A stretch of DNA of 64,000 nt from Caballeronia sp. SL2Y3 (GCF_022879575.1 NZ_CP084261.1:62001-126000); one strand, 5' to 3'. Shown: positions 38,401 through 46,519, counted from the first letter of the stretch. The notes: generated by a model from the letters alone, not told the origin. Program-made: numbers and translations.

Positions 38401-39706
38401 CGCCCGCATATTCGATCAGGCGCAACAGCGGTTGCTGCGGCGCATCGCGTCCCGTCCGCCAGCGAACGCGCCACGCGTTGCCGTTGAGGTCGTTAAGTTG
38501 CTCCGGCCATAGCGAGAGCGGTCGGTTTGGCGCCGCCGTCAGCGCGTCGTCGCGCCATCCATCGTGCATTGGAAAGCGATACTCGAGCGCTTCGCGCGTG
38601 CGCACGATGAAGCGCTCGCCGTCGCGATAAAGGGCATGGCCTCCCACCCCTTCGATGATCCGCGCGGACCATCCATCGTCGATCGGTATCTGCTCGAAGG
38701 CGACGAGCTTGCCGGGCAGACTGAGGATGGCTCCAATCTCGTCGTCGTGTTCGAACAGATCGAGGCGGATATCCGCAGGCGTGCGCCAGCCTCGGCCCGC
38801 AGCGCCCGGCAGAAGGTCGTGGCTCGCGTAATAGCGGTTCCAGACAAGCGGCAAGCGTCCGGTGACCGTGAAGTCGTGTTGCTCGACGATCACTTCGCCG
38901 GTCACGCTATCGACGGGTTCCCCGAAGACACGCTTGACGAGTCCCTTGATGAATCGCCCCCACAATCCATCTCCCAGCCGATCTTGAATCGCCCGCGACA
39001 CGCCGCAAAACTTCGGCTCCTGCTTCATCGCGTGGGCGTGTGCCGCCTGCATCGCCATGCCCGCGAGCGCCGCGATGCTCGGCACGGGCGGTCCGCCTAC
39101 CAGAACCGGGCGCGATGCGGGGATCGGCAGCATGACGGAGGTCGGCAGCGAGGGAGTTTCGCGTTTGCTGTGCTTTGCGTTGTACGATAGCGAGAGCATC
39201 CCCGCGAACCAGCAACTCAGCGCGGGCAGTAATGCGTAGGACATCGGGTCGCCGTTAGCGCGCACGGTGAGGCTGCCAAGGAACGACTCGCTGTTGCTGG
39301 AGGGCTTCGGTGCATCGTCAGCGGTGAAGGTGCCGCCTATAGGAAAGTGCAGACCAGGAGCGTGAATGGTCTGCGTACCCGCAGTGGTTCGCATCAGGCC
39401 GTTGACAAAGATCGGTCCGCCACCGCCGCCTGCGGCCATCATGACGCCCATTGACGCGATACCGACCGCCGCCGCTCCGATACTGCGCATGCCCATCTTC
39501 ACGATGGAAGCCGCGCCCATCGCCATCATGCCGATGGAGACCATGCTGCCGACGCCTTCGGGCAAGCAACTCAGGTACTCCATTGGATCGAGCACCAGTC
39601 CAACGTGCGGGTGAGGCAGCGGGAGAATGGGGCCTGCGACTGTTTGAATCAGGTGGACGTCGATGCCGATAACCGGCGTCAGGTGATTGACTGCGAGCAG
39701 CGCCAT
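35438..39706 (-). CDS. Rhs-family polymorphic toxin, probable T6SS effector
   Basis: The protein has 1422 residues. Residues 1-250 form an N-terminal region with hydrophobic segments (MVSIGMMAMGAASIVKMGMR and following) and PAAR-like parts, as in Rhs effectors loaded on VgrG. Residues about 260-1313 contain DUF6531 (DSVTGEVIVEQHDF) and many YD repeats (YRYDALGNLTQR, YDPLGRIVAHTD) that form the cocoon. The shell ends with the motif DPIGLRGGTNPYEFALNALG and DPLGLA, the site of self-cleavage. The last 109 residues (from PKAPLSLPDG to GCFGLG) are the variable toxin; I cannot assign its activity. Start is coupled to the upstream TPR gene by TAATG with GGAGG just before. An immunity gene follows. 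Confidence 0.92.
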   Translation of the reverse strand: MALLAVNHLTPVIGIDVHLIQTVAGPILPLPHPHVGLVLDPMEYLSCLPEGVGSMVSIGMMAMGAASIVKMGMRSIGAAAVGIASMGVMMAAGGGGGPIFVNGLMRTTAGTQTIHAPGLHFPIGGTFTADDAPKPSSNSESFLGSLTVRANGDPMSYALLPALSCWFAGMLSLSYNAKHSKRETPSLPTSVMLPIPASRPVLVGGPPVPSIAALAGMAMQAAHAHAMKQEPKFCGVSRAIQDRLGDGLWGRFIKGLVKRVFGEPVDSVTGEVIVEQHDFTVTGRLPLVWNRYYASHDLLPGAAGRGWRTPADIRLDLFEHDDEIGAILSLPGKLVAFEQIPIDDGWSARIIEGVGGHALYRDGERFIVRTREALEYRFPMHDGWRDDALTAAPNRPLSLWPEQLNDLNGNAWRVRWRTGRDAPQQPLLRLIEYAGDVPTGRSVQCAQGSLPGQLGEITLHDANGERHALVRYVQDRAGDLVAVHDALDMPYRFEYGGDHLMVRHTDRNGLSFYYSHRHHDDGLWRVDHAWGDGGLYDYRFEYDLTHLETHITDSLGGVTLLQADARGLPIMLTDPMGGVSSYQYDGLGRATSMVDPAGNRTTWEYDAFGNVLTHTLPDRSQICTEYDETLKPVAITDPEGGVWKQTWNTRGRLVDQTTPAGIKTAYHYDAAGHLIRVVDPTGQATTIAYDPLGYVAEIIDAAGRSMRLSHDTRGNLLRREAPGEDVTTYRWDAKNRLIACELPGSRLVRCEYDAQDNLIRYIDEAGQRTTFSYFGQGKLRTRTAPDGSVTRYHYDTEEQLIGVSNPLGQQWQLKRDGNGRLIEEVDYWGQARQYSYDPAGHLTRTIDPLGQALAIQCDALGRVVKRSAQPTEEERYAYNRKGQLTEASNAHGTVMRAYDADGRLTRETQQQASFDGAIDYAYDEAGRLVTQQRRMRSQAGSSFEQTLTYGYDALGHPQTLQIDDQAPIRFTRDIAGRLSRVSFSAELDHVLEYDRAGRLARHTTMQAARAVDHVAYRYDALGNLTQRDDSRLGVDSYRYDPLGRIVAHTDPAQTLRYFVYDKQGDRFSSEYADGNRRHVQHHDGARWWLDAAGQLVERHDRRSGVQCFKWDAFGRLAEFENTHNERWAYRYDALGRRIGKVALGGPYSAAPDETHTRFLWDGDAMAGDMRDTPARQQGRFYAYHLNSFEPLVMQLSSTDEAAGAIAVRTFYYQNDANGAPVRLRSGDGKIAWEAHYGVTGGVDYAETETIDQPIRLQGQYFDAESGLHYNRHRYFDPNTGRFISQDPIGLRGGTNPYEFALNALGWIDPLGLAPKAPLSLPDGHRGRIDRFNTGGQSSFEIHVYDASGRELGVYGPNGFFNKHGTTGQEVRVPENVANALNGIAIDELRKIGALPPIGAPGSREAAKEHTADVRRSGCFGLG

Positions 39707-41061
39707 TACGTCTGACCTCCTGCTTCAAGCGGTAATGCTTCGGCGAACTGCTGTGTCACTTCACCTGCGGGTAGCGGGCGGATGGTTTCGGGCCAGTTCT
39801 CGCCATAGAGGGCGACAAGGCGTGATGTCAACTCGCGCCGCTGTTTGTGGAACGAGCCGACGCGCTTGAGCAGGCTCTGCGCGACCATCTGCAGATTGCT
39901 GTTGGCGCGCATGGGGACGGGGATCAGGGCGCCTGCCTCGAGCGCGCGCAGTCCCGCGTCGACCGTCGCGTCGTCACGGCTTATCTGCGCGAAGCACTCG
40001 CTACACATGCGCCAGCCTTCGACGGAGAGAAACCCGTCGCGATCGGCTTCGGCCAGCTCGGCGGCTTGCGCGTAGCGCTCGGCTGCGCGCGCGTAGTCGG
40101 CTTGCATCCAGTAGACCGAGGCTTCGCCGAACAGGCCGTTGATGACGAGCTTGTTGCCTGCTTCATGGTTCGCCTGAACGGCCTCGCGCCCGGCCCGTGT
40201 CGCCTGTTCGTAAGCGGATAAGGCGAGTTGCGGCGAATCCCACTTGAGATACGCCGCGCCGGCAAGCAGATGCACGACGACGCTCTGGTCGGGCCAGCCT
40301 TGCGCCTTCGTGATCGTCAGAGCTTGCGAACGAAGCTCCTCCAGTCGTGCAGGGGTGCCGCTGGTGATGGTGTCGTTCAGCGCGACGAATAACCGTCGGA
40401 AGTCAGCGGCCGGGCCGCGTTCGCCGGAGTCGGCGATCAACTCGCGCGGCAACGCTTCCATGTGGTAGCGCCCGTGCAGCACTTTCACTTGTTGAGGACG
40501 TTCTTTAATGAGCCGAGGAAGCGGCTCGCTCTCGGTCCCCGTCAGCATGAGCCGCAGACGCTGGGCTTGCCATGCGTCCTGTTCGAGCCTGCCGAGGAGC
40601 GCGTCGAGCCAACGCTCGAAATCGGCCGGCTTGCGGATGGGTTCGGGTTCGATGACCAGCACTAATAGCGGAAAGGCGTCCGGGTGATGGCGCATCAGGC
40701 TGCCGGTCACGCGCAGCAGATAAGGCGTGGCCGCTTCGTTTCGATCCCGCAAAGGTGGCGTCCAATCCGCCGTCACGCCGTTTGCCGTCGAGGCTTCCTT
40801 GCCGCTTTCGTACCAGGCGATGATCTCGTCGGCCAAGGCGGCGGCGTAGTGGTCGGCATCGTCGAAGGTCGAATGCAGGCGCAGTACTGCGCTCGATAGC
40901 TGGCTTTGCCGCTGGATGTAGGCGGCGATCATGCGCTGATCGGCTTCGCTGGTGTGCCAGTAGAGGAGTCGCGCTTGGGGATCGCTTGCGAAACGGAGCC
41001 AGTCTTCGTGAACGGCCATGAAGCGGCGTTCGACTGGATTGGTGGGATGCCAATCGTTCAT
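39706..41061 (-). CDS. TPR-containing protein coupled to rhs (likely effector-loading partner)
   Basis: The 451-residue protein starts MNDWHPTNPVERRFMAVHEDWLRF. The C-terminal half (about residues 230-400) has helical repeats resembling TPRs: AGAAYLKWDSPQLALSAYEQATRAGREA and EASVYWMQADYARAAERYAQAAELAEAD. Its stop overlaps the rhs start by one base. Proteins of this size and layout often sit between vgrG and rhs in Burkholderia T6SS cassettes, where they probably assist loading or folding of the effector. No vgrG is present upstream here; the CRISPR trailer begins instead. Function is inferred from context. Confidence 0.75.
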   Translation of the reverse strand: MNDWHPTNPVERRFMAVHEDWLRFASDPQARLLYWHTSEADQRMIAAYIQRQSQLSSAVLRLHSTFDDADHYAAALADEIIAWYESGKEASTANGVTADWTPPLRDRNEAATPYLLRVTGSLMRHHPDAFPLLVLVIEPEPIRKPADFERWLDALLGRLEQDAWQAQRLRLMLTGTESEPLPRLIKERPQQVKVLHGRYHMEALPRELIADSGERGPAADFRRLFVALNDTITSGTPARLEELRSQALTITKAQGWPDQSVVVHLLAGAAYLKWDSPQLALSAYEQATRAGREAVQANHEAGNKLVINGLFGEASVYWMQADYARAAERYAQAAELAEADRDGFLSVEGWRMCSECFAQISRDDATVDAGLRALEAGALIPVPMRANSNLQMVAQSLLKRVGSFHKQRRELTSRLVALYGENWPETIRPLPAGEVTQQFAEALPLEAGGQT

Positions 41062-41440
41062 TTTGTTGTTCTAAGAGTCTGCCTGCGGAGGCACTCGCCG
41101 CTGTTGGTTTTATTGAGTTACGAAGCTGTTCTGTTGCTCTTGGCGCAGCGAGTCTGTTCGCGCGCTGCAAAAACGGTCGAGCTGCGAGCGGCTCGACACG
41201 ACGGCGACACGCTATGCGGGATGTTTTTCGAGAGGAATCAGGGAAAGCGTTTAAGCCAAATACACTGATAAGCGGCAGCGATACGCCGAATCTGCCTGGG
41301 GACGATGTGCGCGGGAGCGAACGTGCTTCTCGAGGGGAGAGAGGGATTGTCGGTGCGATTATCCGAAAATTGCTTTTATTGACGGTTCGCAATTTCGTCG
41401 AGGGTGCTTATCGGGTCGACGTGGAGTCAGATTGCGGGAT
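41062..41440. other. Decayed trailer between array 1 and the rhs operon
   Basis: This 379-bp stretch has no gene I can support. At 41070-41098 it contains a repeat-like piece (TTCTAAG, three extra bases, CTGCCT, then GCGGAGGCA), and at 41309-41322 another fragment (GCGCGGGAGCGAAC). They look like mutated type I-F repeats, so array 1 may once have extended to about 41065. The rhs/TPR promoter should also lie here, but I could not define it. Confidence 0.5.
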
Positions 41441-42069
41441 TTTCTTAGCTGCGTACGCGGCAGCGAACGACGTGTGGCGAGTCGCAGAGCGGCGGGGCGC
41501 TTTTCTAAGCTGCCTACGCGGCAGCGAACGAGCGGAGCGACGGCGACGAGCGCGGCGAGAATTCCTAAGCTGCCTACGCGGCAGCGAACGGTGGGCACTC
41601 GCTGATCTGGACCATCCCGTGTTTCTAAGCTGCCTACGCGGCAGCGAACTCTTGCCATTACTGCACGATTCGCTCCCCGCTTTTCTAAGCTGCCTACGCG
41701 GCAGCGAACAACGCCCCCGCAACAGTCGCCCGAGTGGCGTATTTCTAAGCTGCCTACGCGGCAGCGAACTTGTCGACGTTGCCGATGCCACGCAGGGCAT
41801 ATTTCTAAGCTGCCTACGCGGCAGCGAACGATCGCAGTCTGCGGGAGTGAGGGGTGCGGGATTTCTAAGCTGCCTACGCGGCAGCGAACTCGAAGGCGAT
41901 CACAACTCAATTAGCGACACGTTTCTAAGCTGCCTACGCGGCAGCGAACAAATTGCATGATCGCGCTGAACCTCGCCGAGCTTTCTAAGCTGCCTACGCG
42001 GCAGCGAACCCCGCGAGTGCCGGGCACGGCCTGAACCTTCATTTCTAAGCTGCCTACGCGGCAGCGAAC
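41441..42069 (-). CRISPR. Type I-F CRISPR array 1: 11 repeats, 10 spacers
   Basis: Repeats of 28 bp start at 41441, then every 60 bp from 41502 to 42042. Spacers are 32 bp, the oldest 33 bp. In the transcribed (minus) direction the repeat begins GTTCGCTGCC, has the Cas6f hairpin CTGCC-GCGTA-GGCAG and ends with handle CTTAGAAA, as in type I-F. Two repeats differ from consensus: the terminal one at 41441 (two changes) and 41562 (one change). The decayed end on the left and the conserved leader on the right show that new spacers enter at the right and that transcription runs leftward. Confidence 0.98.
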
Positions 42070-42199
42070 TAGGCCCAAACGACAGCAACCCGCTGATTAA
42101 AAAGGAAATTAGCGAAGACTCGGCCAAAGTACCAAAATTCCCGAACAGATCGTAACCCGTTGATCCTTCAGGCCCCCGAGCTCCACCGCCAAAAAAGGG
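42070..42199 (-). promoter_or_regulatory. Leader of CRISPR array 1
   Basis: The leader fills the gap between the cas6f stop and the first repeat. On the minus strand it has a promoter-like pair TTACGA (42150-42155) and TACTTT (42126-42131) with an 18-bp spacer, ending 57 bp from the first repeat. An IHF-like site AATCAGCGGGTTG (42086-42098, one mismatch to WATCAA-N4-TTR) lies 17 bp from the repeat. All three distances are the same in the leader of array 2. IHF bends I-F leaders during spacer integration. Confidence 0.8.
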
Positions 42200-42766
42200 T
42201 TAAAACCAGGGCACGCTGCCGCCGCAACTCAGCCCGTAAGCGTTGAACGCTCCCGGCACCGCACCCGACGCCGATACCACCTGCTCCACGAACAGGCAAA
42301 ACGACTGCCCCGTGCTGGCACTGCGGAGTTGCACATACGGCAGATGCGGACGTCGCTCCACGCTGTCCGGAATCGCAGCCGCAGCCTGTTCTGCCGATTC
42401 CCCCTTGCGTCGCATACGACGTCGCCGCAACCGCTCGACATTGGTCTTGAACTGCCGGCGCTGTACGACACAATGCGCCGCATCCGGCGGCACCGATACG
42501 CAGCCCGTGACTTTCACATGATCCCTCATGCCCTGGAGCCAAGCTTGACTCATCAACGACTGCAGCTCGGTTTCCGTGCCATGCAATCGCAAAATGTCGC
42601 CCAATGTACGCGGGCGCAAGCTATACCCAGGAAAACTGATGCCGATGTGCTCCGCGCGAAGTTGCACCAACGCTCGATGCAGCTTCGCCACGCGCGCGCC
42701 CAGCAGATGCGCCGGGCTGAACTCGGGATCGGGTAACAGCGTGATGTCGATGTAGTGGCTGGTCAT
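42200..42766 (-). CDS. cas6f: Cas6f (Csy4) pre-crRNA endoribonuclease
   Basis: The 188-residue protein is close to Pseudomonas Csy4: YIDITLLPDPEF at the start, the catalytic His in KLHRAL (His30), the arginine-rich RNA-binding helix ERLRRRRMRRKG (residues 111-122), STGQSF holding the second active-site residue (Ser151) and the C-terminus GGSVPWF. It cuts each repeat below the hairpin and stays bound to the crRNA 3' stem-loop in the Csy complex. It is the last gene of the csy operon, 5 bp after csy3, and is followed by the leader of array 1. Confidence 0.98.
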   Translation of the reverse strand: MTSHYIDITLLPDPEFSPAHLLGARVAKLHRALVQLRAEHIGISFPGYSLRPRTLGDILRLHGTETELQSLMSQAWLQGMRDHVKVTGCVSVPPDAAHCVVQRRQFKTNVERLRRRRMRRKGESAEQAAAAIPDSVERRPHLPYVQLRSASTGQSFCLFVEQVVSASGAVPGAFNAYGLSCGGSVPWF

Positions 42767-42771
42767 GGCCG

Positions 42772-43788
42772 TCAGCTCGCATCGCCGAATACGCCGCCAC
42801 GGATCATCACGGCCATGACGAAGTGTTGCTGCTCGACAGGCGGCGTCTTGTCTCTGAGCAACCAGTCATCCAGTAGCGTGTAGAAATCCTGCTTCTGCTT
42901 GGGCTGACGATACGCCTTGCCTTGCGTCGTGACAGAGCCGTACGGCTCCACGGCGATCGGCCCGAGTTCGTGTGCGTCCGGGTACCACGTGTCGATGGTC
43001 CGCACAGCGTTTCCGATCTTCTGCGAGTGAATGGCAGCCACGTTTTGCACGTCGTAGAGCGTTTTACTCTTCCGGCTGTTGCCCTTGTCGAGAATCAGTT
43101 CTTGTGACGGGAACACTTCCTGTCCGAACCCGAGGCGCAAGTAGGCTGTGACCTGCAAGAGCACATGGGCATTGCCGGTCAGGCCGTCGGCTATGAGTTG
43201 GCCTAGCGCCTCGATATCCGAATCGAATTCGCTCATCGCGCGAAGACTGACGGACAGGGCGTCGAAGGACCAGGCCCGTTCCGATTGGCCGTTCTTCTGT
43301 TGCACAACGTCCACCTGCACGCTTTCCGCTCCGATGCGGTTGCGCCAAAGAAAGCGTCCGTTGGCCAAGTTGGCCGCATAACGCGTCGCCAATTCGGTAT
43401 AGCCTTGTTGCGCGACGTAGCTATCAACGACGCCTTGCAGTTTCGCCCGGTAAGGTGCGCTATTACACGCCGATGGCGTGCCCGCGCCCGACAGCACTCG
43501 CAGCGTGAACTGAACTCTGAGCGTGTCGGCGTCGGCCGGCAATGTGGCGACATCGACAGTCTGCAGATTGGCATTCTGGATAGACGCATCCAGCTTCGCC
43601 GGATCCTGATCCTTGGTCTTCTGACGGTTGGAGATCGTGCCGCGCACCGATTTCTCTCGAATACGAATCGGCGTCCATGCTGATACATCGCCGCGATCAT
43701 CCCAGCGGCCTGAGTAGAACAACGCATCGGACGGATCCAGTTTGCGCTCGAAGGCGAGGACGGATGCGGTAGTGAGTTTTTCAGACAT
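42772..43788 (-). CDS. csy3: Csy3 (Cas7f) crRNA backbone protein
   Basis: The 338-residue protein matches Csy3/Cas7f: [23 protein letters not shown] at the N-terminus and [25 protein letters not shown] plus [26 protein letters not shown] in the C-terminal half. Six copies line the crRNA spacer in the effector. All key family segments are present and the length is normal. It follows csy2 by 63 bp and precedes cas6f by 5 bp. Confidence 0.97.
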   Translation of the reverse strand: MSEKLTTASVLAFERKLDPSDALFYSGRWDDRGDVSAWTPIRIREKSVRGTISNRQKTKDQDPAKLDASIQNANLQTVDVATLPADADTLRVQFTLRVLSGAGTPSACNSAPYRAKLQGVVDSYVAQQGYTELATRYAANLANGRFLWRNRIGAESVQVDVVQQKNGQSERAWSFDALSVSLRAMSEFDSDIEALGQLIADGLTGNAHVLLQVTAYLRLGFGQEVFPSQELILDKGNSRKSKTLYDVQNVAAIHSQKIGNAVRTIDTWYPDAHELGPIAVEPYGSVTTQGKAYRQPKQKQDFYTLLDDWLLRDKTPPVEQQHFVMAVMIRGGVFGDAS

Positions 43789-43851
43789 ATCTTAGGGTAA
43801 CTAAACGAGGTGGTTAAACGACTCGATGAGCCCGGCGTGGGCTACATTTAT

Positions 43852-44916
43852 TTAATCGAATTCGAGCATGTCGATATCGGCGTGCGATGCAGCCGAGTTA
43901 TTAGGCCGGTAACCGCTCCGGCAGCGATACAGTCCGGTCGCAAGATCATTCTCCGCCCGCCACATCAGCTCATGAACGCTACTCAGTCGATGGGGGCTGA
44001 TCCATTCGCCGAACGAGTAGACCGACTCTACAAAGACAAAGGGCGTGGAAGCATCGCGCGCGTTCGCGACGCTGCCGGCAGGAAGCGGCTCACGCAGCGC
44101 CGCAAAACCCACGGGTATCGGCACGGTCCACCCGCCGCCCTTTTGCCTGGCGGGATCGGCCCATTGCAGCCTGTTGCCGGGTGTTTCCCGAGTGTCACCG
44201 TCCGACACCGGTTGATGATTGAACCGCGCCGCGAGGAGCCAGGCATCGAGCAACGTAGCGCCTGGCTGTTCGCTAGTCAGCGTGCGAAGACGATCGGCTA
44301 GCAGATCGTCGCGTCCAACGAGCGCATAGCCTGGCAGCCACTGGCGTCGCCAACGAGCAAAGGCGCGTGCGTGTTCGTCGTAGTCCTCGGGAAGCAGTGT
44401 CATCCACGGCCGTGTGCGTCGTCCCGGTATCGGACCAGTCGGAAGCACGCTCCCACCGGCAATGCGCATGCGCGCGACCATTTCGCCGATCTGCGCGGCC
44501 CATTCGGCGAACTGCGCATCGTCATTGATTGGCCAAGAGGCGCTGACGCACTTGCTCGCGTGCGGTGTTGCCAGAAACGTCAAGGTAACGTCCAGATGCA
44601 TGCGGCCTTCTTCCGCAATGGCTGCGGGCTTGCCATTACCATCCAAGGGATTGCGCGTCAGGCGAAACGTCTTGACGTATCCTTCGGTTACCTGCTCTTC
44701 ATGGTGATGGCAAATCACGCCTACAGCGTCGAGCTTCACGGGAATGTCAGCGGCAACGAGTTTGCGTTGCAATGCCCACATGAGTCCCGTAAAGGCAGTG
44801 ATGGACGGGAAGCCATGAGTGAGAGGACTCGAAATGGCGTTGGCGTTCTGCACGCGCAGATGCGGCAGCACGAGCAGCGCCTCGGGAGCGTTTGATCTGG
44901 TCATGTCTGTGGCCAT
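43852..44916 (-). CDS. csy2: Csy2 (Cas5f) crRNA 5'-handle binding protein
   Basis: The 354-residue protein starts with EALLVLPHLRVQNANAISSPLTHGFPSITAFTGLMWAL, the characteristic N-terminus of Csy2, and has WRRQWLPGYALVGR in the middle and FVFVESVYSFGEWISPHRL toward the end. It caps the crRNA 5' handle together with Csy1. Its ATG lies one base after the csy1 stop (TGA-C-ATG), so translation is coupled. Normal length. Confidence 0.97.
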   Translation of the reverse strand: MATDMTRSNAPEALLVLPHLRVQNANAISSPLTHGFPSITAFTGLMWALQRKLVAADIPVKLDAVGVICHHHEEQVTEGYVKTFRLTRNPLDGNGKPAAIAEEGRMHLDVTLTFLATPHASKCVSASWPINDDAQFAEWAAQIGEMVARMRIAGGSVLPTGPIPGRRTRPWMTLLPEDYDEHARAFARWRRQWLPGYALVGRDDLLADRLRTLTSEQPGATLLDAWLLAARFNHQPVSDGDTRETPGNRLQWADPARQKGGGWTVPIPVGFAALREPLPAGSVANARDASTPFVFVESVYSFGEWISPHRLSSVHELMWRAENDLATGLYRCRSGYRPNNSAASHADIDMLEFD

Positions 44917-44917
44917 G

Positions 44918-46279
44918 TCAGCGGGTTATTGCACATCGGGAATCGAGCCGCTCGCGTACGGTGCGTAGGTGTTGCATCCAGCTACCGTCGTCGTCCAAGA
45001 GTATTTTTCGCCATTCGCGAGACTCGAAGTAGCCGACCTCGGGAAGCTTGTCCCTCAACTGCGCATTGAGCCATTTGCCGAAACGCTCTCCCACATGAGC
45101 GGGCCAGTCCATGGACAGCCAGCGGCTGGCGAACTCGCCTTCTTCCGGCAACTCAGCCCGAAGCGGATCGAGCCACAGTTGCTCCTCTTCCGCCAGATCT
45201 TCGAAGGCTGCGTCCCTCGTCCAGCCCGCCGGATGTTGAAGCACTTCGCCGGCGTAGGCGACGAGTTCATCGACAAGCTCATTGACGAGCTCGCCGACGC
45301 GATCGCGCGTGTGCATGTTCTTCGGTCGGCTGTCTAACAACACGGACTCGAGATGACGTAGCGCGGCACGCACCGGCGGACGTGCGCCGAATGCCCTATC
45401 GAAGATGGAGCGGGCATTGACGGGAAGGTAGTTGGGCCGGCTTCGCCAGACGGGCGGTGGCAGCGATGAAAGCAGGTAGTTGTTTCCGCCGCGTTCGCTA
45501 TTGAGTTGCGAGATGTTCTGCGGCTTCGTGCCTCCCAATTTTTGCACGGCGAGATCACGATATTCGCGATACACCCCGTCGAAAGGCGACCCGTTGCGGC
45601 GAGCTTGGCGGGCCAGCTTGTTCTGCTCGCCGAAACGCACGTCTTGCACGTCGTCATAAACCGCCTGAGCGAGCGACGTAGCGTATAGCGGCGCGAGAAG
45701 ATGGTATTGCGTATCATCAGCGGCGTCTTCGCCTACGAGCCAATACAACTGCTTCGCCCGTGCATGTGAGCTAGCGCCGGCATCGCGCTCATCGGTCAGG
45801 CTGATAAGCGCGTCGCGTAGCGATTTGGCTATAGCAGGATTATCGTCGAGCGCTTGCAGCGCGTCGCGGTCGTTCTCTCGAAGAGCCTCTAGCAAGCTGC
45901 GTCCCCTGATCTGGAGCTTTAGCAGCTTGTACACGTCCAATGCTGCCGCGTTTCCCACCACATCTACCGCGAACTGACTGCCAAGCGCGTGACTGCCTAA
46001 TTCACTCAGCGCCGGCAAGCTGGATGGCGCGATGTAAATATTGGTCCCGCGTGCCTCGGGATGCGTGGGCTTCAAGGAATGCGTCACAGCTTGAATTTGC
46101 TTGACGCGCCGCGCTGCGCTTTCAAGCCACGTTTCGCGTTGATGCTCGGCAATGAGTTCGGCGCGCTTGGGGTCTTCGGGCGGATGCTTGTCGAGCTTTG
46201 GCTGTAGCCGGTCAAGCAGGAATGCATTGATCGCGGCACGGAAGTTTGGATGGTCTTCCGTCCCATGTGAATCGGACAT
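44918..46279 (-). CDS. csy1: Csy1 (Cas8f) large subunit, PAM recognition
   Basis: The 453-residue protein has the Csy1 pattern: RAAINAFLLDRLQPKLDK at the N-terminus, GTNIYIAPSSLPALSELGSHALG, DVVGNAAALDVYKLL, and GGTKPQNISQLNSERGGNNYLLSSLPPPVW in the middle. Together with Csy2 it forms the tail of the complex and reads the CC PAM. It is the first gene of the csy operon; AAAGGGGTAATTAG before ATG 46279 gives a good ribosome site. Unlike the other cas junctions it is separated from cas2-3 by 247 bp, which holds its own promoter and a crRNA-like gene. Confidence 0.97.
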   Translation of the reverse strand: MSDSHGTEDHPNFRAAINAFLLDRLQPKLDKHPPEDPKRAELIAEHQRETWLESAARRVKQIQAVTHSLKPTHPEARGTNIYIAPSSLPALSELGSHALGSQFAVDVVGNAAALDVYKLLKLQIRGRSLLEALRENDRDALQALDDNPAIAKSLRDALISLTDERDAGASSHARAKQLYWLVGEDAADDTQYHLLAPLYATSLAQAVYDDVQDVRFGEQNKLARQARRNGSPFDGVYREYRDLAVQKLGGTKPQNISQLNSERGGNNYLLSSLPPPVWRSRPNYLPVNARSIFDRAFGARPPVRAALRHLESVLLDSRPKNMHTRDRVGELVNELVDELVAYAGEVLQHPAGWTRDAAFEDLAEEEQLWLDPLRAELPEEGEFASRWLSMDWPAHVGERFGKWLNAQLRDKLPEVGYFESREWRKILLDDDGSWMQHLRTVRERLDSRCAITR

Positions 46280-46362
46280 CTAATTACCCCTTTAAGAAAT
46301 GCCCCGGAGAAAATAACGACCGGAGCCATGGTCGGCGAGGTTTCGTGCGTCGCGTCGACCGA

Positions 46363-46391
46363 AGCATAATGTTCAGCCGAAAGCCAGTCAA
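46363..46391 (-). promoter_or_regulatory. Predicted csy1 promoter
   Basis: On the minus strand TTGACT (46386-46391) and TATGCT (46363-46368) are separated by exactly 17 bp, a good sigma-70 promoter. It would start a transcript about 77 nt upstream of the csy1 ATG and drive csy1-csy2-csy3-cas6f independently of cas1-cas3. Its -35 box coincides with the seed match of the crRNA-like RNA encoded just to the right. Confidence 0.75.
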
Positions 46392-46406
46392 CCTTTGCAT
46401 TTGGGA
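46384..46406 (+). promoter_or_regulatory. Predicted self-target (PAM plus partial protospacer) of the crRNA-like RNA
   Basis: PAM CC at 46384-46385 is followed by AGTCA-A-CCTTT. The guide spacer at 46479 reads AGTCA-G-CCTTT. Positions 1-5 and 7-11 match; the only mismatches among the first 12 are at 6 and 12, the positions flipped out and not read by type I effectors. Beyond position 12 pairing is poor (13 of 21 in all), which fits binding without cleavage. The first six bases are the csy1 -35 box. Confidence 0.7.
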
Positions 46407-46425
46407 TAACGAAGTAATGTAAAAT
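46395..46425 (+). promoter_or_regulatory. Candidate promoter of the crRNA-like RNA
   Basis: TTGCAT (46395-46400) and TAAAAT (46420-46425) with a 19-bp spacer could start a plus-strand transcript near 46432, just before the first degenerate repeat. The spacing is longer than ideal, so this is tentative. It is divergent from, and nearly abuts, the csy1 promoter, so a Csy complex on the shared target would block both. Confidence 0.45.
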
Positions 46426-46450
46426 GCGCGGTTGAGCAGCAGTTATACGA

Positions 46451-46519
46451 TTGCTGTGCCGTACAGGCAGCTGAGAAAAGTCAGCCTTTCAACGTTGACG
46501 CTTTCTGCCGCGCAGGCAG
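46451..46519 (+). ncRNA. crRNA-like guide RNA from a degenerate mini-CRISPR (CreR/CreA-like)
   Basis: Two pseudo-repeats flank a 21-nt spacer. The first (46451-46478) matches the local repeat at 20 of 28 bases: stem TGCC/GGCA with loop GTACA, and a handle CTGAGAAA one base from the array handle CTTAGAAA. The spacer is 46479-46499. The second (46500-46519) keeps the repeat's 5' part and the hairpin CTGCC-GCGCA-GGCAG but has lost the handle. The retained parts are those required for one mature crRNA, and the lost parts are those that are dispensable. Its orientation is opposite to the cas genes and it stops 7 bp from the convergent cas2-3 stop codon. The seed matches the csy1 promoter. In known systems such RNAs guide Cascade to repress a toxin (CreA) or the cas genes (CreR); here the target argues for the latter. 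Expression is not shown. Confidence 0.7.

Noticed and set aside
41437..42090. Long open frames over array 1 that repeat LSCLRGSE or VRCRVGSLE
   Set aside because: The 60-bp repeat-spacer unit is a multiple of three and the repeat has no stop in some frames, so the frames are artefacts of the CRISPR array.
46084..46329. An 81-codon minus-strand frame (MAPVVIFSGAFLKG...) starting in the csy1 5' leader, considered as a CreT-like toxin
   Set aside because: It lies mostly inside csy1 in another frame, lacks a clear ribosome site, and the guide RNA target overlaps the csy1 promoter rather than a promoter specific to this frame. It remains a formal alternative.
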